Positions 16,331 to 24,203 of a DNA stretch of 64,000 nucleotides are shown here, one piece after another (position 1 is the first letter of the stretch; every line of letters begins with the position of its first letter). The notes under the pieces were generated by a model that searched no databases, was not told the DNA's origin, and saw only the letters and a list, made by a program, of their open reading frames with translations. The position numbers were made by a program, and so were the translations under genes. Source of the DNA: Streptomyces sp. HNM0574 (lineage in GTDB: Bacteria > Actinomycetota > Actinomycetes > Streptomycetales > Streptomycetaceae); contig NZ_JAASAH010000011.1 of NCBI RefSeq assembly GCF_012726235.1, positions 124,001-188,000 on the forward strand. The letters are read 5' to 3'.

Positions 16331-17581
16331 GTGCGCAGCGAGAACGCAGGGCCGCCCGAGGACCGCTGGCTGGCACCCGTCATCCACGCGGCCTTCTTCC
16401 TGCTGCTCGGGGCGTCCCTGTGGCGCTACCTGCTCAACCATCCGGGCCAGCCCCGCATCCCGTGGGTGATCGCGCTCAGCGTCGTCCTCGCGCTGCTGTA
16501 CGTCCTCGGCCCGGCCCTCGGGCCCGGCGCCTCGGTGCCGGGCGCGGCCGCCGCCGGGGGCGTCGCGGCGGAGCCCACGACGCGGCGGCTGTGCTGGCTG
16601 GGCGCGGTGATCGCGGCCTGGGTGGTGCTGGTGCTGCTGGCGCCGAGCTTCGCGTGGTGCGCCGTCCCGCTGTTCTACACCGGGCTGCGCACGCTGCCGC
16701 CGCGTGCGGCGGTGCCGCTGGTGCTGCTGCTGACGGCGCTGGTCGTCTTCGCGCAGCTGACGCTGGCCGGGAAGTTCGACCCGAACCTGGTGCTGGCCCC
16801 GCCCGCGGTGGCCGCGCTGGCGACCGCGATCTTCCTGCACATGGAGCGGCAGGGCGCGCGGCAGCGGGCGCTCATCGACGACCTGCTGCGCACCCGGCGC
16901 GAACTGGCCGCCACCGAACGGCGCGAGGGCGTGCTCGCGGAGCGGCAGCGGCTGTCCATGGAGATCCACGACACCCTCGCGCAGGGCCTGTCCAGCCAGC
17001 AGATGCTGCTCCAGGCCGCCGAACGCGTCTGGGAGACGGACCCGTCGGCCGCGCGCGAGCACGTGCGGACGGCGGCCGACGTCGCCGGGCGGGACCTCGC
17101 CGAGGCCCGCCGCTTCGTGCACGACCTGGCGCCCTCCGCGCTGGCCGACGGCACCCCGCTGGAGACGGCGCTGGCCGAACTCGCCGCCGCCGAACGGGAG
17201 CAGGGCCGCGGCCGGAACGCGCCCGAGGTCCGCTTCCACCTGGAGGGCACCCCCGTGCCGCTGCCGGAGAGCGTGGCCGCCGGGCTGCTGCGGATCGCGC
17301 AGGGCGCGCTGGCCAACGTGCGGGAGCACGCGGAGGCGAACACGGCCGCGCTGACCCTCAGTTACCTCGGCGACCAGGTCGTCCTCGACGTCGCCGACGA
17401 CGGCCTCGGCTTCGACCCCGCCGCACCCGACCGCCCCGACGCCGCGCGCCGCACCCGCGGCCACGGGCTGCCCGCGATGCGGGCGCGGGTGCGGCGTCTC
17501 GGCGGGACGTTCACCGTCGAGTCCGCGCCCGGAGAGGGCACCGTACTGTCCGCCGCCGTCCCCCTGGAGCCCCTGCCATGA
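16331..17581 (+). CDS. senS: Sensor histidine kinase SenS (partner of HbpS)
   Basis: A 416-residue membrane kinase. Residues 15-165 hold about five membrane helices with short loops, as in SenS. A HisKA_3 dimerisation helix follows with the phospho-acceptor His213 in SMEIHDTLAQG, and the ATPase domain has LRIAQGALANVREHAEA and DDGLGFDP / GHGLPAMRARV. HbpS is thought to touch the extracellular face and, on oxidative change, alter autophosphorylation. GTG at 16331 follows GAGGAG. Its stop overlaps the ATG of senR. Confidence 0.9.
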   Translation: MRSENAGPPEDRWLAPVIHAAFFLLLGASLWRYLLNHPGQPRIPWVIALSVVLALLYVLGPALGPGASVPGAAAAGGVAAEPTTRRLCWLGAVIAAWVVLVLLAPSFAWCAVPLFYTGLRTLPPRAAVPLVLLLTALVVFAQLTLAGKFDPNLVLAPPAVAALATAIFLHMERQGARQRALIDDLLRTRRELAATERREGVLAERQRLSMEIHDTLAQGLSSQQMLLQAAERVWETDPSAAREHVRTAADVAGRDLAEARRFVHDLAPSALADGTPLETALAELAAAEREQGRGRNAPEVRFHLEGTPVPLPESVAAGLLRIAQGALANVREHAEANTAALTLSYLGDQVVLDVADDGLGFDPAAPDRPDAARRTRGHGLPAMRARVRRLGGTFTVESAPGEGTVLSAAVPLEPLP

Positions 17582-18231
17582 ACCAGCCCCCTTCCGGCGC
17601 GCCCGTCCGGCTGCTGCTGTGCGACGACCACACGGTGGTGCGGGCCGGGCTGCTCGCGCTGCTCGGCAGCGCGCCCGGTATCGAGGTCGTGGGCGAGGCG
17701 GGCAGCGGGGAGGAGGCCGTCGCGATGGCCGCCTCGCTCGGCCCGGACGTGGTGCTGATGGACCTCCAGCTCGGCGAGGGCATCGACGGCGTCGAGGCCA
17801 CCGAACGCATCCTCGCGGGCACGGCGTCCGGCACCGCCCCGCGCGTGCTGGTGCTGACGACGTACGACACCGACGCGGACATCACCCGGGCCATCGAGGC
17901 GGGCGCCACCGGCTACCTGCTGAAGGCCGAGCGCCCCGAGGAGCTGTTCGCCGCGATCCGCGCCGCGGCGCAGGGCCGTACGACGCTCTCGCCGCCCGTC
18001 GCGCAGCGGGTCATGTCCCGGCTGCGGCACCCGCGCCCCACGCTCACCGACCGCGAACGCGACATCCTCGGCCAGCTCGCCCGCGGCCTCGGCAACCGCG
18101 AGATCGCCCGCGCCCTGTTCATCAGCGAGGCCACCGTCAAGACCCACCTGGGCCGCATCTACGACAAGCTCGGCGTCGACACCCGCGCGGGCGCCGTCGC
18201 CGTCGCCAAGGAGCAGCGACTGCTGCCGTGA
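17578..18231 (+). CDS. senR: Response regulator SenR (NarL/LuxR type)
   Basis: A 217-residue regulator: a receiver domain with CDDH near residue 15, phospho-acceptor Asp62 in VVLMDLQLGEG and the conserved Lys in GYLLKAERPEEL, then a LuxR helix-turn-helix (LTDRERDILGQLARGLGNREIARALFISEATVKTHLGRIYDKLGV). ATG overlaps the senS stop (ATGA). In S. reticuli SenR binds upstream of hbpS and of the furS-cpeB genes; the 283-base hbpS-senS gap here should hold such sites. Confidence 0.9.
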   Translation: MNQPPSGAPVRLLLCDDHTVVRAGLLALLGSAPGIEVVGEAGSGEEAVAMAASLGPDVVLMDLQLGEGIDGVEATERILAGTASGTAPRVLVLTTYDTDADITRAIEAGATGYLLKAERPEELFAAIRAAAQGRTTLSPPVAQRVMSRLRHPRPTLTDRERDILGQLARGLGNREIARALFISEATVKTHLGRIYDKLGVDTRAGAVAVAKEQRLLP

Positions 18232-18240
18232 CGGGCTCCC

Positions 18241-19143
18241 TCACACCCCCGGGTACCCCCGTTCGCGGACCACCTCGTGGGTGAGGGCGGTGAAGGTGCG
18301 GGCCGCTGCCGTCTCGTAGGCGTTGGTGCGGCGGAGGAGGGTGGCGGTGCGGGTGGGCAGGGGCGGGTCGACGGGGACGGGGGCGAGGTCGGGGTGGTCG
18401 TCGGTGATGCCGTCGGGGAGGACGGTGGCGAGGCCAGGGGTGCGCTGGACGATGTCGGTGAGCGCCTGGATGGTGTTGGCCTCGACGGCGACGGCCGGGC
18501 TGACGTGGTGCTCGGCGAAGTAGGCGTCGATGTGCCCGCGGGTGGCGAAGTCGCCGTTGAGCAGGGCGAGTTGCTGCTCGGCGAGGCGGTGCACGGGCAG
18601 CGGTTCCGGGTCGCCGGCGCCGCGCGCCGCGACGACGAGGCTGAGGTGCTCGGTGAACAGCGGTGTGCCGGTGACGCCGGGCTGGTGCGGGTCCTCGAAG
18701 GCGACGCCGAGGTCGAGCGCGTCGGCGAGGAGTCCGGCCTCCATCCGGTCCTGCGCCATTTCGCGCACCTCCAGCGTGATGCCCGGGTGCCGCTGGTGGA
18801 GCTCCCGCACCAGGGGGCCGATCAGGTAGGCGGTGAAGGTCGGCGTCATGCCCAGGCGCAGGTGCCCGCGGGAGAGGTCGGCCACGTCGAGGACGGCGCG
18901 GTCGGCTGCGGCCAGCTCCCGCAGGGCGCGGCGCGCGTAGTGGACGTACGCCTCGCCCGCGTCGGTCAGCCGGACGCTGCGGCCGCTGCGGTCCAGCAGC
19001 TGGACGCCGACGGCCCGTTCCAGCTGTTTGACCTGCTGGGACAGTGTCGGCTGGGAGACGAGCAGCTCGTCGGCGGCGCGTGTGAAGTTGCCGTGCTCTG
19101 CCACCGCGATCAGATAGCGGAGGTGGCGCAGTTCCGGACCCAT
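18241..19143 (-). CDS. cynR: LysR-family regulator of the cyanate cluster (CynR-like)
   Basis: A 300-residue LysR protein with the helix-turn-helix at residues 4-64 (ELRHLRYLIAVAEHGNFTRAADELLVSQPTLSQQVKQLE) and an effector domain with THxRF-like contacts replaced by MTPTFTAYLIGPLV. It diverges from the carbonic anhydrase and cyanase genes, as cynR does in E. coli, and should activate them when cyanate is present. A TACAGT -10-like box ends 7 bases before ATG 19143, and no good ribosome site is visible, which suggests a leaderless mRNA. Its stop lies only 10 bases from the senR stop on the other strand. Confidence 0.82.
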   Translation of the reverse strand: MGPELRHLRYLIAVAEHGNFTRAADELLVSQPTLSQQVKQLERAVGVQLLDRSGRSVRLTDAGEAYVHYARRALRELAAADRAVLDVADLSRGHLRLGMTPTFTAYLIGPLVRELHQRHPGITLEVREMAQDRMEAGLLADALDLGVAFEDPHQPGVTGTPLFTEHLSLVVAARGAGDPEPLPVHRLAEQQLALLNGDFATRGHIDAYFAEHHVSPAVAVEANTIQALTDIVQRTPGLATVLPDGITDDHPDLAPVPVDPPLPTRTATLLRRTNAYETAAARTFTALTHEVVRERGYPGV

Positions 19144-19164
19144 GCTCCGCACTGTAGGACGGAA

Positions 19165-19183
19165 CTATAGATGTGACCAATAG
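19165..19183. promoter_or_regulatory. LysR-type dyad in the cynR-cynT intergenic region
   Basis: CTATAG at 19165-19170 and CAATAG at 19178-19183 form an inverted pair (5 of 6 positions) with a 7-base centre, the size of a LysR T-N11-A site. It lies just upstream of the likely cynR -10 box and about 100 bases before cynT, so it could serve self-repression and activation. Another CTATAG occurs at about 19210. Confidence 0.5.
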
Positions 19184-19285
19184 GAGTCATGGACAGCAAG
19201 TCTTGGACGCTATAGCTCCAGCGTGTGCATGGTGGATCCCGTCAGCCCCTCGGGGCGGACCACCCGCCACCGAAGGGAGTTCACC

Positions 19286-19882
19286 GTGCACGACCTCCGG
19301 GACGGCCTTGCCCGTTTCCGCAAGGACGCCTTCCCCGCCAGGCAGGAGCTCTTCGCCCTCCTGGCCACCGACCACCGGCCCGGCACCCTGTTCGTCGGCT
19401 GCTCCGACGCCCGCGTGGTCCCGGAACTGATCACCCAGAGCGAGCCCGGCGACCTGTTCGTCATCCGCACCGCCGGCAACCTCGTCCCCGCCTACACCCC
19501 GGCCGCCGACGGCGTCGCCGCGAGCGTCGAGTACGCCGTCGCCGTGCTCGGGGTGCGCGACATCGTGGTGTGCGGGCACTCCGCCTGCGGCGCCATGACG
19601 GCCCTGGCCGAGGAGCACGACCTCAGCGGCGCCCCGCTGACCGCCGCCTGGCTCCGGCACGCCGACGCGGCACGGGCCCGCACCGCGTCCGGCACGGCCG
19701 ACGCCGACCGGGTGGACGCGCTGGTGCGCGCCAACGTCGCCGCGCAGCTGCGCAACCTCACCACCCACCCCTCGGTGATCCGCGCCCTGGCCGAGGGCGA
19801 ACTCGCCCTGCACGGCTGGGTCTTCGACATCCGCACCGGCACGGTCGACACCGTCGACGCCGGCGCGGCGACGGCCGCCTGA
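19286..19882 (+). CDS. cynT: Beta-class carbonic anhydrase of the cyanate cluster (CynT-like)
   Basis: A 198-residue beta-carbonic anhydrase. Zinc ligands are Cys39 (in GCSDARV, with the Asp41-Arg43 dyad), His98 and Cys101 (GHSACGAM). It hydrates CO2 to bicarbonate. In the cyn operon this replaces the bicarbonate that cyanase uses up, preventing its loss as CO2. GTG at 19286 follows an AGGGAG ribosome site. The cyanase gene begins 66 bases after its stop, so the two are probably one transcript. Confidence 0.92.
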   Translation: MHDLRDGLARFRKDAFPARQELFALLATDHRPGTLFVGCSDARVVPELITQSEPGDLFVIRTAGNLVPAYTPAADGVAASVEYAVAVLGVRDIVVCGHSACGAMTALAEEHDLSGAPLTAAWLRHADAARARTASGTADADRVDALVRANVAAQLRNLTTHPSVIRALAEGELALHGWVFDIRTGTVDTVDAGAATAA

Positions 19883-19948
19883 CCGTCACCCCACCCCCGC
19901 ACCCGCCGGCCGGACCACCGGCCGGCAACCCGAGACAAGGAGCCCCGC

Positions 19949-20419
19949 ATGCCGCACGCGCAGTTCGACCCCACCGCCCGCCTGGAGCTGGCGGCCACCG
20001 CCGTCGACGCCAAGACCCGCAAGGACCTCACCTGGCAGCAGATCGCCGACGTGACGGGCCTGTCCGTCGCGTTCGTGACCGCCGCCGTCCTCGGCCAGCA
20101 CGCGCTGCCGAAGGAGGCCGCCGAGCGGGTCGCCGAGCTGCTCGGCCTGGACGAGGACGCGACGCGCCTCCTGCAGACCATCCCCACCCGCGGCTCCCTC
20201 CCCGGCGGCGTCCCCACCGACCCGACCATCTACCGCTTCTACGAGATGCTCCAGGTCTACGGCACCACCCTCAAGGCCCTGATCCACGAGCAGTTCGGCG
20301 ACGGCATCATCAGCGCCATCAACTTCAAGCTGGACGTACAGAAGGTCGCCGACCCCGAGGGCGGCGAGCGCGCCGTCGTCACGCTGGACGGCAAGTACCT
20401 GCCGACCAAGCCCTTCTGA
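19949..20419 (+). CDS. cynS: Cyanate hydratase (cyanase)
   Basis: A 156-residue protein matching CynS in length. The catalytic residues fall at the same numbers as in E. coli: Arg96 and Glu99 in YRFYEMLQVYG, and Ser122 in GIISAINFKLDV. The N-terminal half is the helical domain (LTWQQIADVTGLSVAFVTAAVLGQ) and the C-terminus ends GKYLPTKPF. It turns cyanate plus bicarbonate into ammonia and CO2 as a cytosolic decamer, both detoxifying cyanate and giving nitrogen. It is followed after 104 bases by a nucleoside-deaminase-like gene on the same strand. Confidence 0.96.
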   Translation: MPHAQFDPTARLELAATAVDAKTRKDLTWQQIADVTGLSVAFVTAAVLGQHALPKEAAERVAELLGLDEDATRLLQTIPTRGSLPGGVPTDPTIYRFYEMLQVYGTTLKALIHEQFGDGIISAINFKLDVQKVADPEGGERAVVTLDGKYLPTKPF

Positions 20420-20523
20420 CCGTACGGACCATCCCCCCCCCTGCGGCGGGGCGGGCCACCCCTCCCCCGGGTCCGCCCCGCCGCCCTCTCCACCGGACAC
20501 ACCCACGCCCCGGAGGCACCGCA

Positions 20524-21021
20524 ATGGACTTCGCACAGCGCACCATCGACCTCGCCCGCAGGAACGTCGAGGAGGGCGGGCGCCCCTTCGCCACCGTCAT
20601 CGTCAAGGACGGCGAGATCCTCGCCGAGAGCCCGAACCTCGTCGCGCAGACCTCCGACCCCACCGCGCACGCCGAGATCCTCGCCGTCCGCGAGGCCTGC
20701 ACCAGGCTCGGCACCGAGCACCTGGTCGGCGCGACCGTCTACGTCCTCGCGCAGCCCTGCCCCATGTGCCTGGGTTCGCTGTACTACTGCTCCCCCGACG
20801 AGGTCGTCTTCCTCACCACCCGCGACGCCTACGAGCCGCACTACGTGGACGACCGCAAGTACTTCGAACTCGACACCTTCTACGGCGAGTTCGCCAAGGA
20901 CCACACCGAGCGGCGGCTGCCCATGCGGCACGACCCGCACGAGGACGCCGTCGACGTCTACCGCCTGTGGCAGCGGCGGAACGGCGGCAGCCGCCGCGTC
21001 GCGGACGCGCCCACCGCGTAA
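20524..21021 (+). CDS. Nucleoside/base deaminase (cytidine-deaminase-like fold)
   Basis: A 165-residue zinc deaminase: HAE at 49-51 (zinc His and catalytic Glu) and PCPMC at 78-82 (two zinc Cys). The order and the FYGEF...HTERRLPMRHDPHEDAVDVY tail resemble guanine deaminase-like or tRNA-adenosine-deaminase-like proteins; the exact substrate cannot be named. It lies 104 bases after cynS with a good GGAGGC ribosome site, so it may belong to the cyanate transcript, where it would be another ammonia-releasing enzyme. Confidence 0.82.
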   Translation: MDFAQRTIDLARRNVEEGGRPFATVIVKDGEILAESPNLVAQTSDPTAHAEILAVREACTRLGTEHLVGATVYVLAQPCPMCLGSLYYCSPDEVVFLTTRDAYEPHYVDDRKYFELDTFYGEFAKDHTERRLPMRHDPHEDAVDVYRLWQRRNGGSRRVADAPTA

Positions 21022-21165
21022 GGCCCCGGCCCCCGGCCCCTCGCCCGAACTGCACGCCCGCGCCCGCTCGTTGAGCCGCGGCACCCTCCGTGGTCACTAA
21101 GCTGGGGCGGGAATCATGGCGGCGACACAGCGTGCTGTGTCCGAGGGGTGAGGGGTTCGGGGGCA

Positions 21166-24084
21166 ATGGTGACCGGAGCCGCGCGACAGTTCTTCGTCAG
21201 CTACGCAGGTCCGGACCGGGCGTGGGCGGAGTGGGTGGGCTGGCAACTGGAGCACGCCGGCCACCGGGTGGAACTGGACACCTGGGACTGGCCCGCCGGC
21301 GACAACTTCGTCCAGCGGATGAACGAGGCCCTGGAGAAGGCCGACGCGGTCGTGGCCCTCTTCTCCGCCTCCTACTTCGCCTCCGGCCGGTGGACCCACG
21401 ACGAGTGGACCTCGGCGCTGGCCACCCGGAACCACGTCGTCCCCGTCGCGATCGAGCAGCTGACCGCCGAGCAGATCCCCGACATCCTCAGCGGCCGCAT
21501 GCGCTGCGACCTGCACGGCATGGACGAGCAGTCCGCCACCGCCGCACTGCTCACCGCCGTCAACGGCCCGGCCCGCCCGGAGGGCCCCGTCGCCTTCCCC
21601 GGCGCCCTCCCCGAGAGCACCACCGCCGCGGAAGTGCCCGACGGGCAGCGCCCCCGGCTGCCCGGCAGCCTCCGCCCCGACGTGTGGAACGTCCGCCGGC
21701 GCAACCCCGACTTCCACGGCCGCGAGGCCCAACTCGGCCGCCTCCGGCGGGACCTGCTCAGCGGCCGGCACTCGCTCATCCAGTCCGTGCACGGCATGGG
21801 CGGCGTCGGCAAGACCCAGATCGCCCAGGAGTACGCGCACCGCTTCGCCAGCCAGTACGACCTCGTCTGGTGGATCGACGCCGAACAGGCCGACCAGCTT
21901 CCCGTGCACTACACGGAACTCGCCGACCGCCTCGGCATCGCCAAACCCGAGGCCGGAACGGAGGCCAACGCCCGCGCGCTCCTCCAGCACCTGCGCACCC
22001 GGCAGCGCTGGCTGCTCATCCTCGACAACGCCGAAGCCCCCCGGCAGATCGAACAGTGGCTCCCCGAAGGCCCCGGCCACACCCTCATCACCTCCCGCAC
22101 CCCCGAGTGGCACGGCATCGCCCACCAGACCAGCCTGGACGTCTTCAGCCGCGCCGACTCCCGCGCGTACCTCCAGGCCCGCATGCCGGCCCTCACCCCC
22201 GACGAGGCGGACGGCCTCGCCGACGACCTGGGCGACCTGCCGCTCGCCCTCGCGCAGGCCGCGGGCGTCCTCAGCAGCGGCATGCCGCTGGAGCGCTACC
22301 GGCAGCTGGTCACCACCAGCGGCGCCCGCATCCTCAAGGAGGGCGGCGCCCCCGGCTACCCGGCCTCGCTGGCCGCCGCCGTCGGCATCGCCGAGGCCCG
22401 CCTCGCCGAATCGCACCCCGACGCGGCGGCCCTGCTGCGCCTCGGCGCCTTCCTCGGCCCCGACCCCATCCCGACCCTGTGGCTGGAGACGGCCAGGTCC
22501 CGCCTCTCCAGCGTCCTCGGCGACCCCGACGACCCGATGTGGCTGCCCACCGCCCTCCAGCCCCTCGGCCGCATCGGCCTCGCCCGCACCGACCAGGCCA
22601 GCTTCCAGATCCACCGCCTCACCCAGGCCGTCCTCCGCGACGGCACCGACCCCGCCCGGGCCGAACGCATCCGCGAGGACGTCACGGCGCTGCTGGGGGC
22701 GGTGGAGGCGGGGGATCCGGACACCCCGGAGACCTGGCCCACCTGGGCCGCTCTGGCCTCCCACCTCACCGCCCAGCCCGTCACGGTGACCAACCGTCCG
22801 GAGCTGCGCCCGACCCTTCTCGACGCGGTGCTGTTCCTGCTCCGCAGCGGTCAGCCGGGCACGGCACGCAAGCTCGCCGGGGCGTTTCACGAAGCCTGGA
22901 GCAGCGCGCTGGGTGAGGACCACGCGGACACCCTCACCGCGCTGCAATACCTCGGGCATGCGACGTCCGACCTCGGCAAGCTCAACGAAGCCCGTCCCCT
23001 CATCCAGGACGCTTTGGACAGGCGGCGGCGCGTACTCGGCGACAACCACCGCGACACGCTCCAGTCGGCCAACGACCTCGGCGTCATCGTGAGTCTCCTC
23101 GGCGAGCAGGAACGGGGCTACCGGATGCACGAGGACACCCTCAACCGCCGACGCGCCACCCTCGGCGACGACCATCCCGACACGCTCCACTCCGCCCATG
23201 GCGTCGCGAGCACCCTGCACACGCTCGGCGAGTACGAGCAGTCCAGGCTCCTGGACGAGGACACCCTCAACCGCCGACGACGCATTCTGGGCGACAACCA
23301 TCCCGAGACGCTGCGCTCCGCCCACAGCGCCGCCGTCAGCCTGCAAGCGCTCGGCGAGCAGGAGATGGCCCACCGCATGCACGAGGACACCCTCAACCGC
23401 CGACGGGCCACCCTCGGCGACAACCACCCCGACACCCTCCGCTCCGCGCACAGCGCCGCCAACGCCCTGTCGCTCCTCGGCAAGTACGAGCCGGCCCGCC
23501 GTATGGACGAGGACACCCTCGACCGACGACGGGCCACCCTCGGCGACAACCACCCCGACACCCTCCACTCCGCACACAGCGTCGCCATCGTGCTGCAGAA
23601 TCTCGGCGAGTACGAGCAGTCCCACCGCATGCACGAGGACACCCTCAACCGCCGACGCGCCACCCTCGGCGACGACCACCCCGACACGCTCGACTCCGTA
23701 TTCGGAGTGGCCATCGTCATCGGCGAGCTCGGTCGCCCCTCGGCAGCCGCCCAGCTGTTGGAGGACACACTCGCCCGGCGTCACCTCCTCCTCGGTGAGA
23801 ACCACCCCGACACCCTCCACTCCGCACACAGCCTGGCGATCGCGTATCACAACCTCCGCCGGTTCCCGGAAGCGGTCGAGCTGTTGGAGGACACACTCGA
23901 CCGCCGACGCCGGCTCTTCGGCGGCCGGCACCCCGACACCGTGCGGACCGTCAATGTCCTCGCCAACACCCTCACCTCCATGGGCAAACGCCACACCGCG
24001 CAGAAGCTCCTCGCCGGTCTGAAGCCGGGGGTGAAGAACCCCAAGAAGCAGGGCAAGCGGCGGTTCGGGCGGAAGCGGCGATAG
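21166..24084 (+). CDS. TIR / NB-ARC / TPR protein (STAND ATPase, NLR-like)
   Basis: A 972-residue three-part protein. Residues 7-130 are a TIR-type domain (FFVSYAGPDRAWAEWV, then SASYFASGRWTHDEW); Glu80 sits where NAD-cleaving TIRs keep their catalytic Glu. Residues 183-460 are an NB-ARC/STAND module: P-loop GMGGVGKTQ at 210-218, Walker B WLLILDN at 282-288 and GDLPLALAQAAGVL. Residues about 560-960 are kinesin-light-chain-like TPRs of 42 residues. Such proteins are thought to oligomerise on sensing a ligand and let the TIR domain degrade NAD, as in phage defence and NLR-like systems. ATG 21166 is preferred to GTG 21148. The end is very basic (KKQGKRRFGRKRR). It has no obvious partner gene. 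Confidence 0.88.
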   Translation: MVTGAARQFFVSYAGPDRAWAEWVGWQLEHAGHRVELDTWDWPAGDNFVQRMNEALEKADAVVALFSASYFASGRWTHDEWTSALATRNHVVPVAIEQLTAEQIPDILSGRMRCDLHGMDEQSATAALLTAVNGPARPEGPVAFPGALPESTTAAEVPDGQRPRLPGSLRPDVWNVRRRNPDFHGREAQLGRLRRDLLSGRHSLIQSVHGMGGVGKTQIAQEYAHRFASQYDLVWWIDAEQADQLPVHYTELADRLGIAKPEAGTEANARALLQHLRTRQRWLLILDNAEAPRQIEQWLPEGPGHTLITSRTPEWHGIAHQTSLDVFSRADSRAYLQARMPALTPDEADGLADDLGDLPLALAQAAGVLSSGMPLERYRQLVTTSGARILKEGGAPGYPASLAAAVGIAEARLAESHPDAAALLRLGAFLGPDPIPTLWLETARSRLSSVLGDPDDPMWLPTALQPLGRIGLARTDQASFQIHRLTQAVLRDGTDPARAERIREDVTALLGAVEAGDPDTPETWPTWAALASHLTAQPVTVTNRPELRPTLLDAVLFLLRSGQPGTARKLAGAFHEAWSSALGEDHADTLTALQYLGHATSDLGKLNEARPLIQDALDRRRRVLGDNHRDTLQSANDLGVIVSLLGEQERGYRMHEDTLNRRRATLGDDHPDTLHSAHGVASTLHTLGEYEQSRLLDEDTLNRRRRILGDNHPETLRSAHSAAVSLQALGEQEMAHRMHEDTLNRRRATLGDNHPDTLRSAHSAANALSLLGKYEPARRMDEDTLDRRRATLGDNHPDTLHSAHSVAIVLQNLGEYEQSHRMHEDTLNRRRATLGDDHPDTLDSVFGVAIVIGELGRPSAAAQLLEDTLARRHLLLGENHPDTLHSAHSLAIAYHNLRRFPEAVELLEDTLDRRRRLFGGRHPDTVRTVNVLANTLTSMGKRHTAQKLLAGLKPGVKNPKKQGKRRFGRKRR
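23131..23898 (+). repeat. 126-bp coding repeats in the TPR region
   Basis: The 12-base word GAGGACACCCTC (with one-base change in the last two copies) recurs at 23131, 23257, 23383, 23509, 23635, 23761 and 23887, exactly 126 bases apart, matching 42-residue units that begin TLNRRRATLGDNHPDTL. The central units are nearly identical at the DNA level. This is a place where unequal recombination could change the number of repeats. Confidence 0.85.
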
Positions 24085-24203
24085 CTGTGCGCGGGGCGGC
24101 AGTTCGATTCGGGTCGCCCACCATGTCGTACCTGAGGAGGACGGCCGGGAATCAGCACTGGTGGGGACGCCGTACGAGGCCCGCGCTGCCTACGGTGCAG
24201 TGC

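Noticed and set aside
23131..23898. CRISPR array
   Set aside because: Period is 126 bases with no unique spacers, and it is translated as TPR repeats in a long gene.
21097..23994. A 965-codon minus-strand frame across the TIR gene
   Set aside because: Its apparent repeats simply mirror the 126-bp coding repeats of the real gene; composition and codon positions favour the plus strand.
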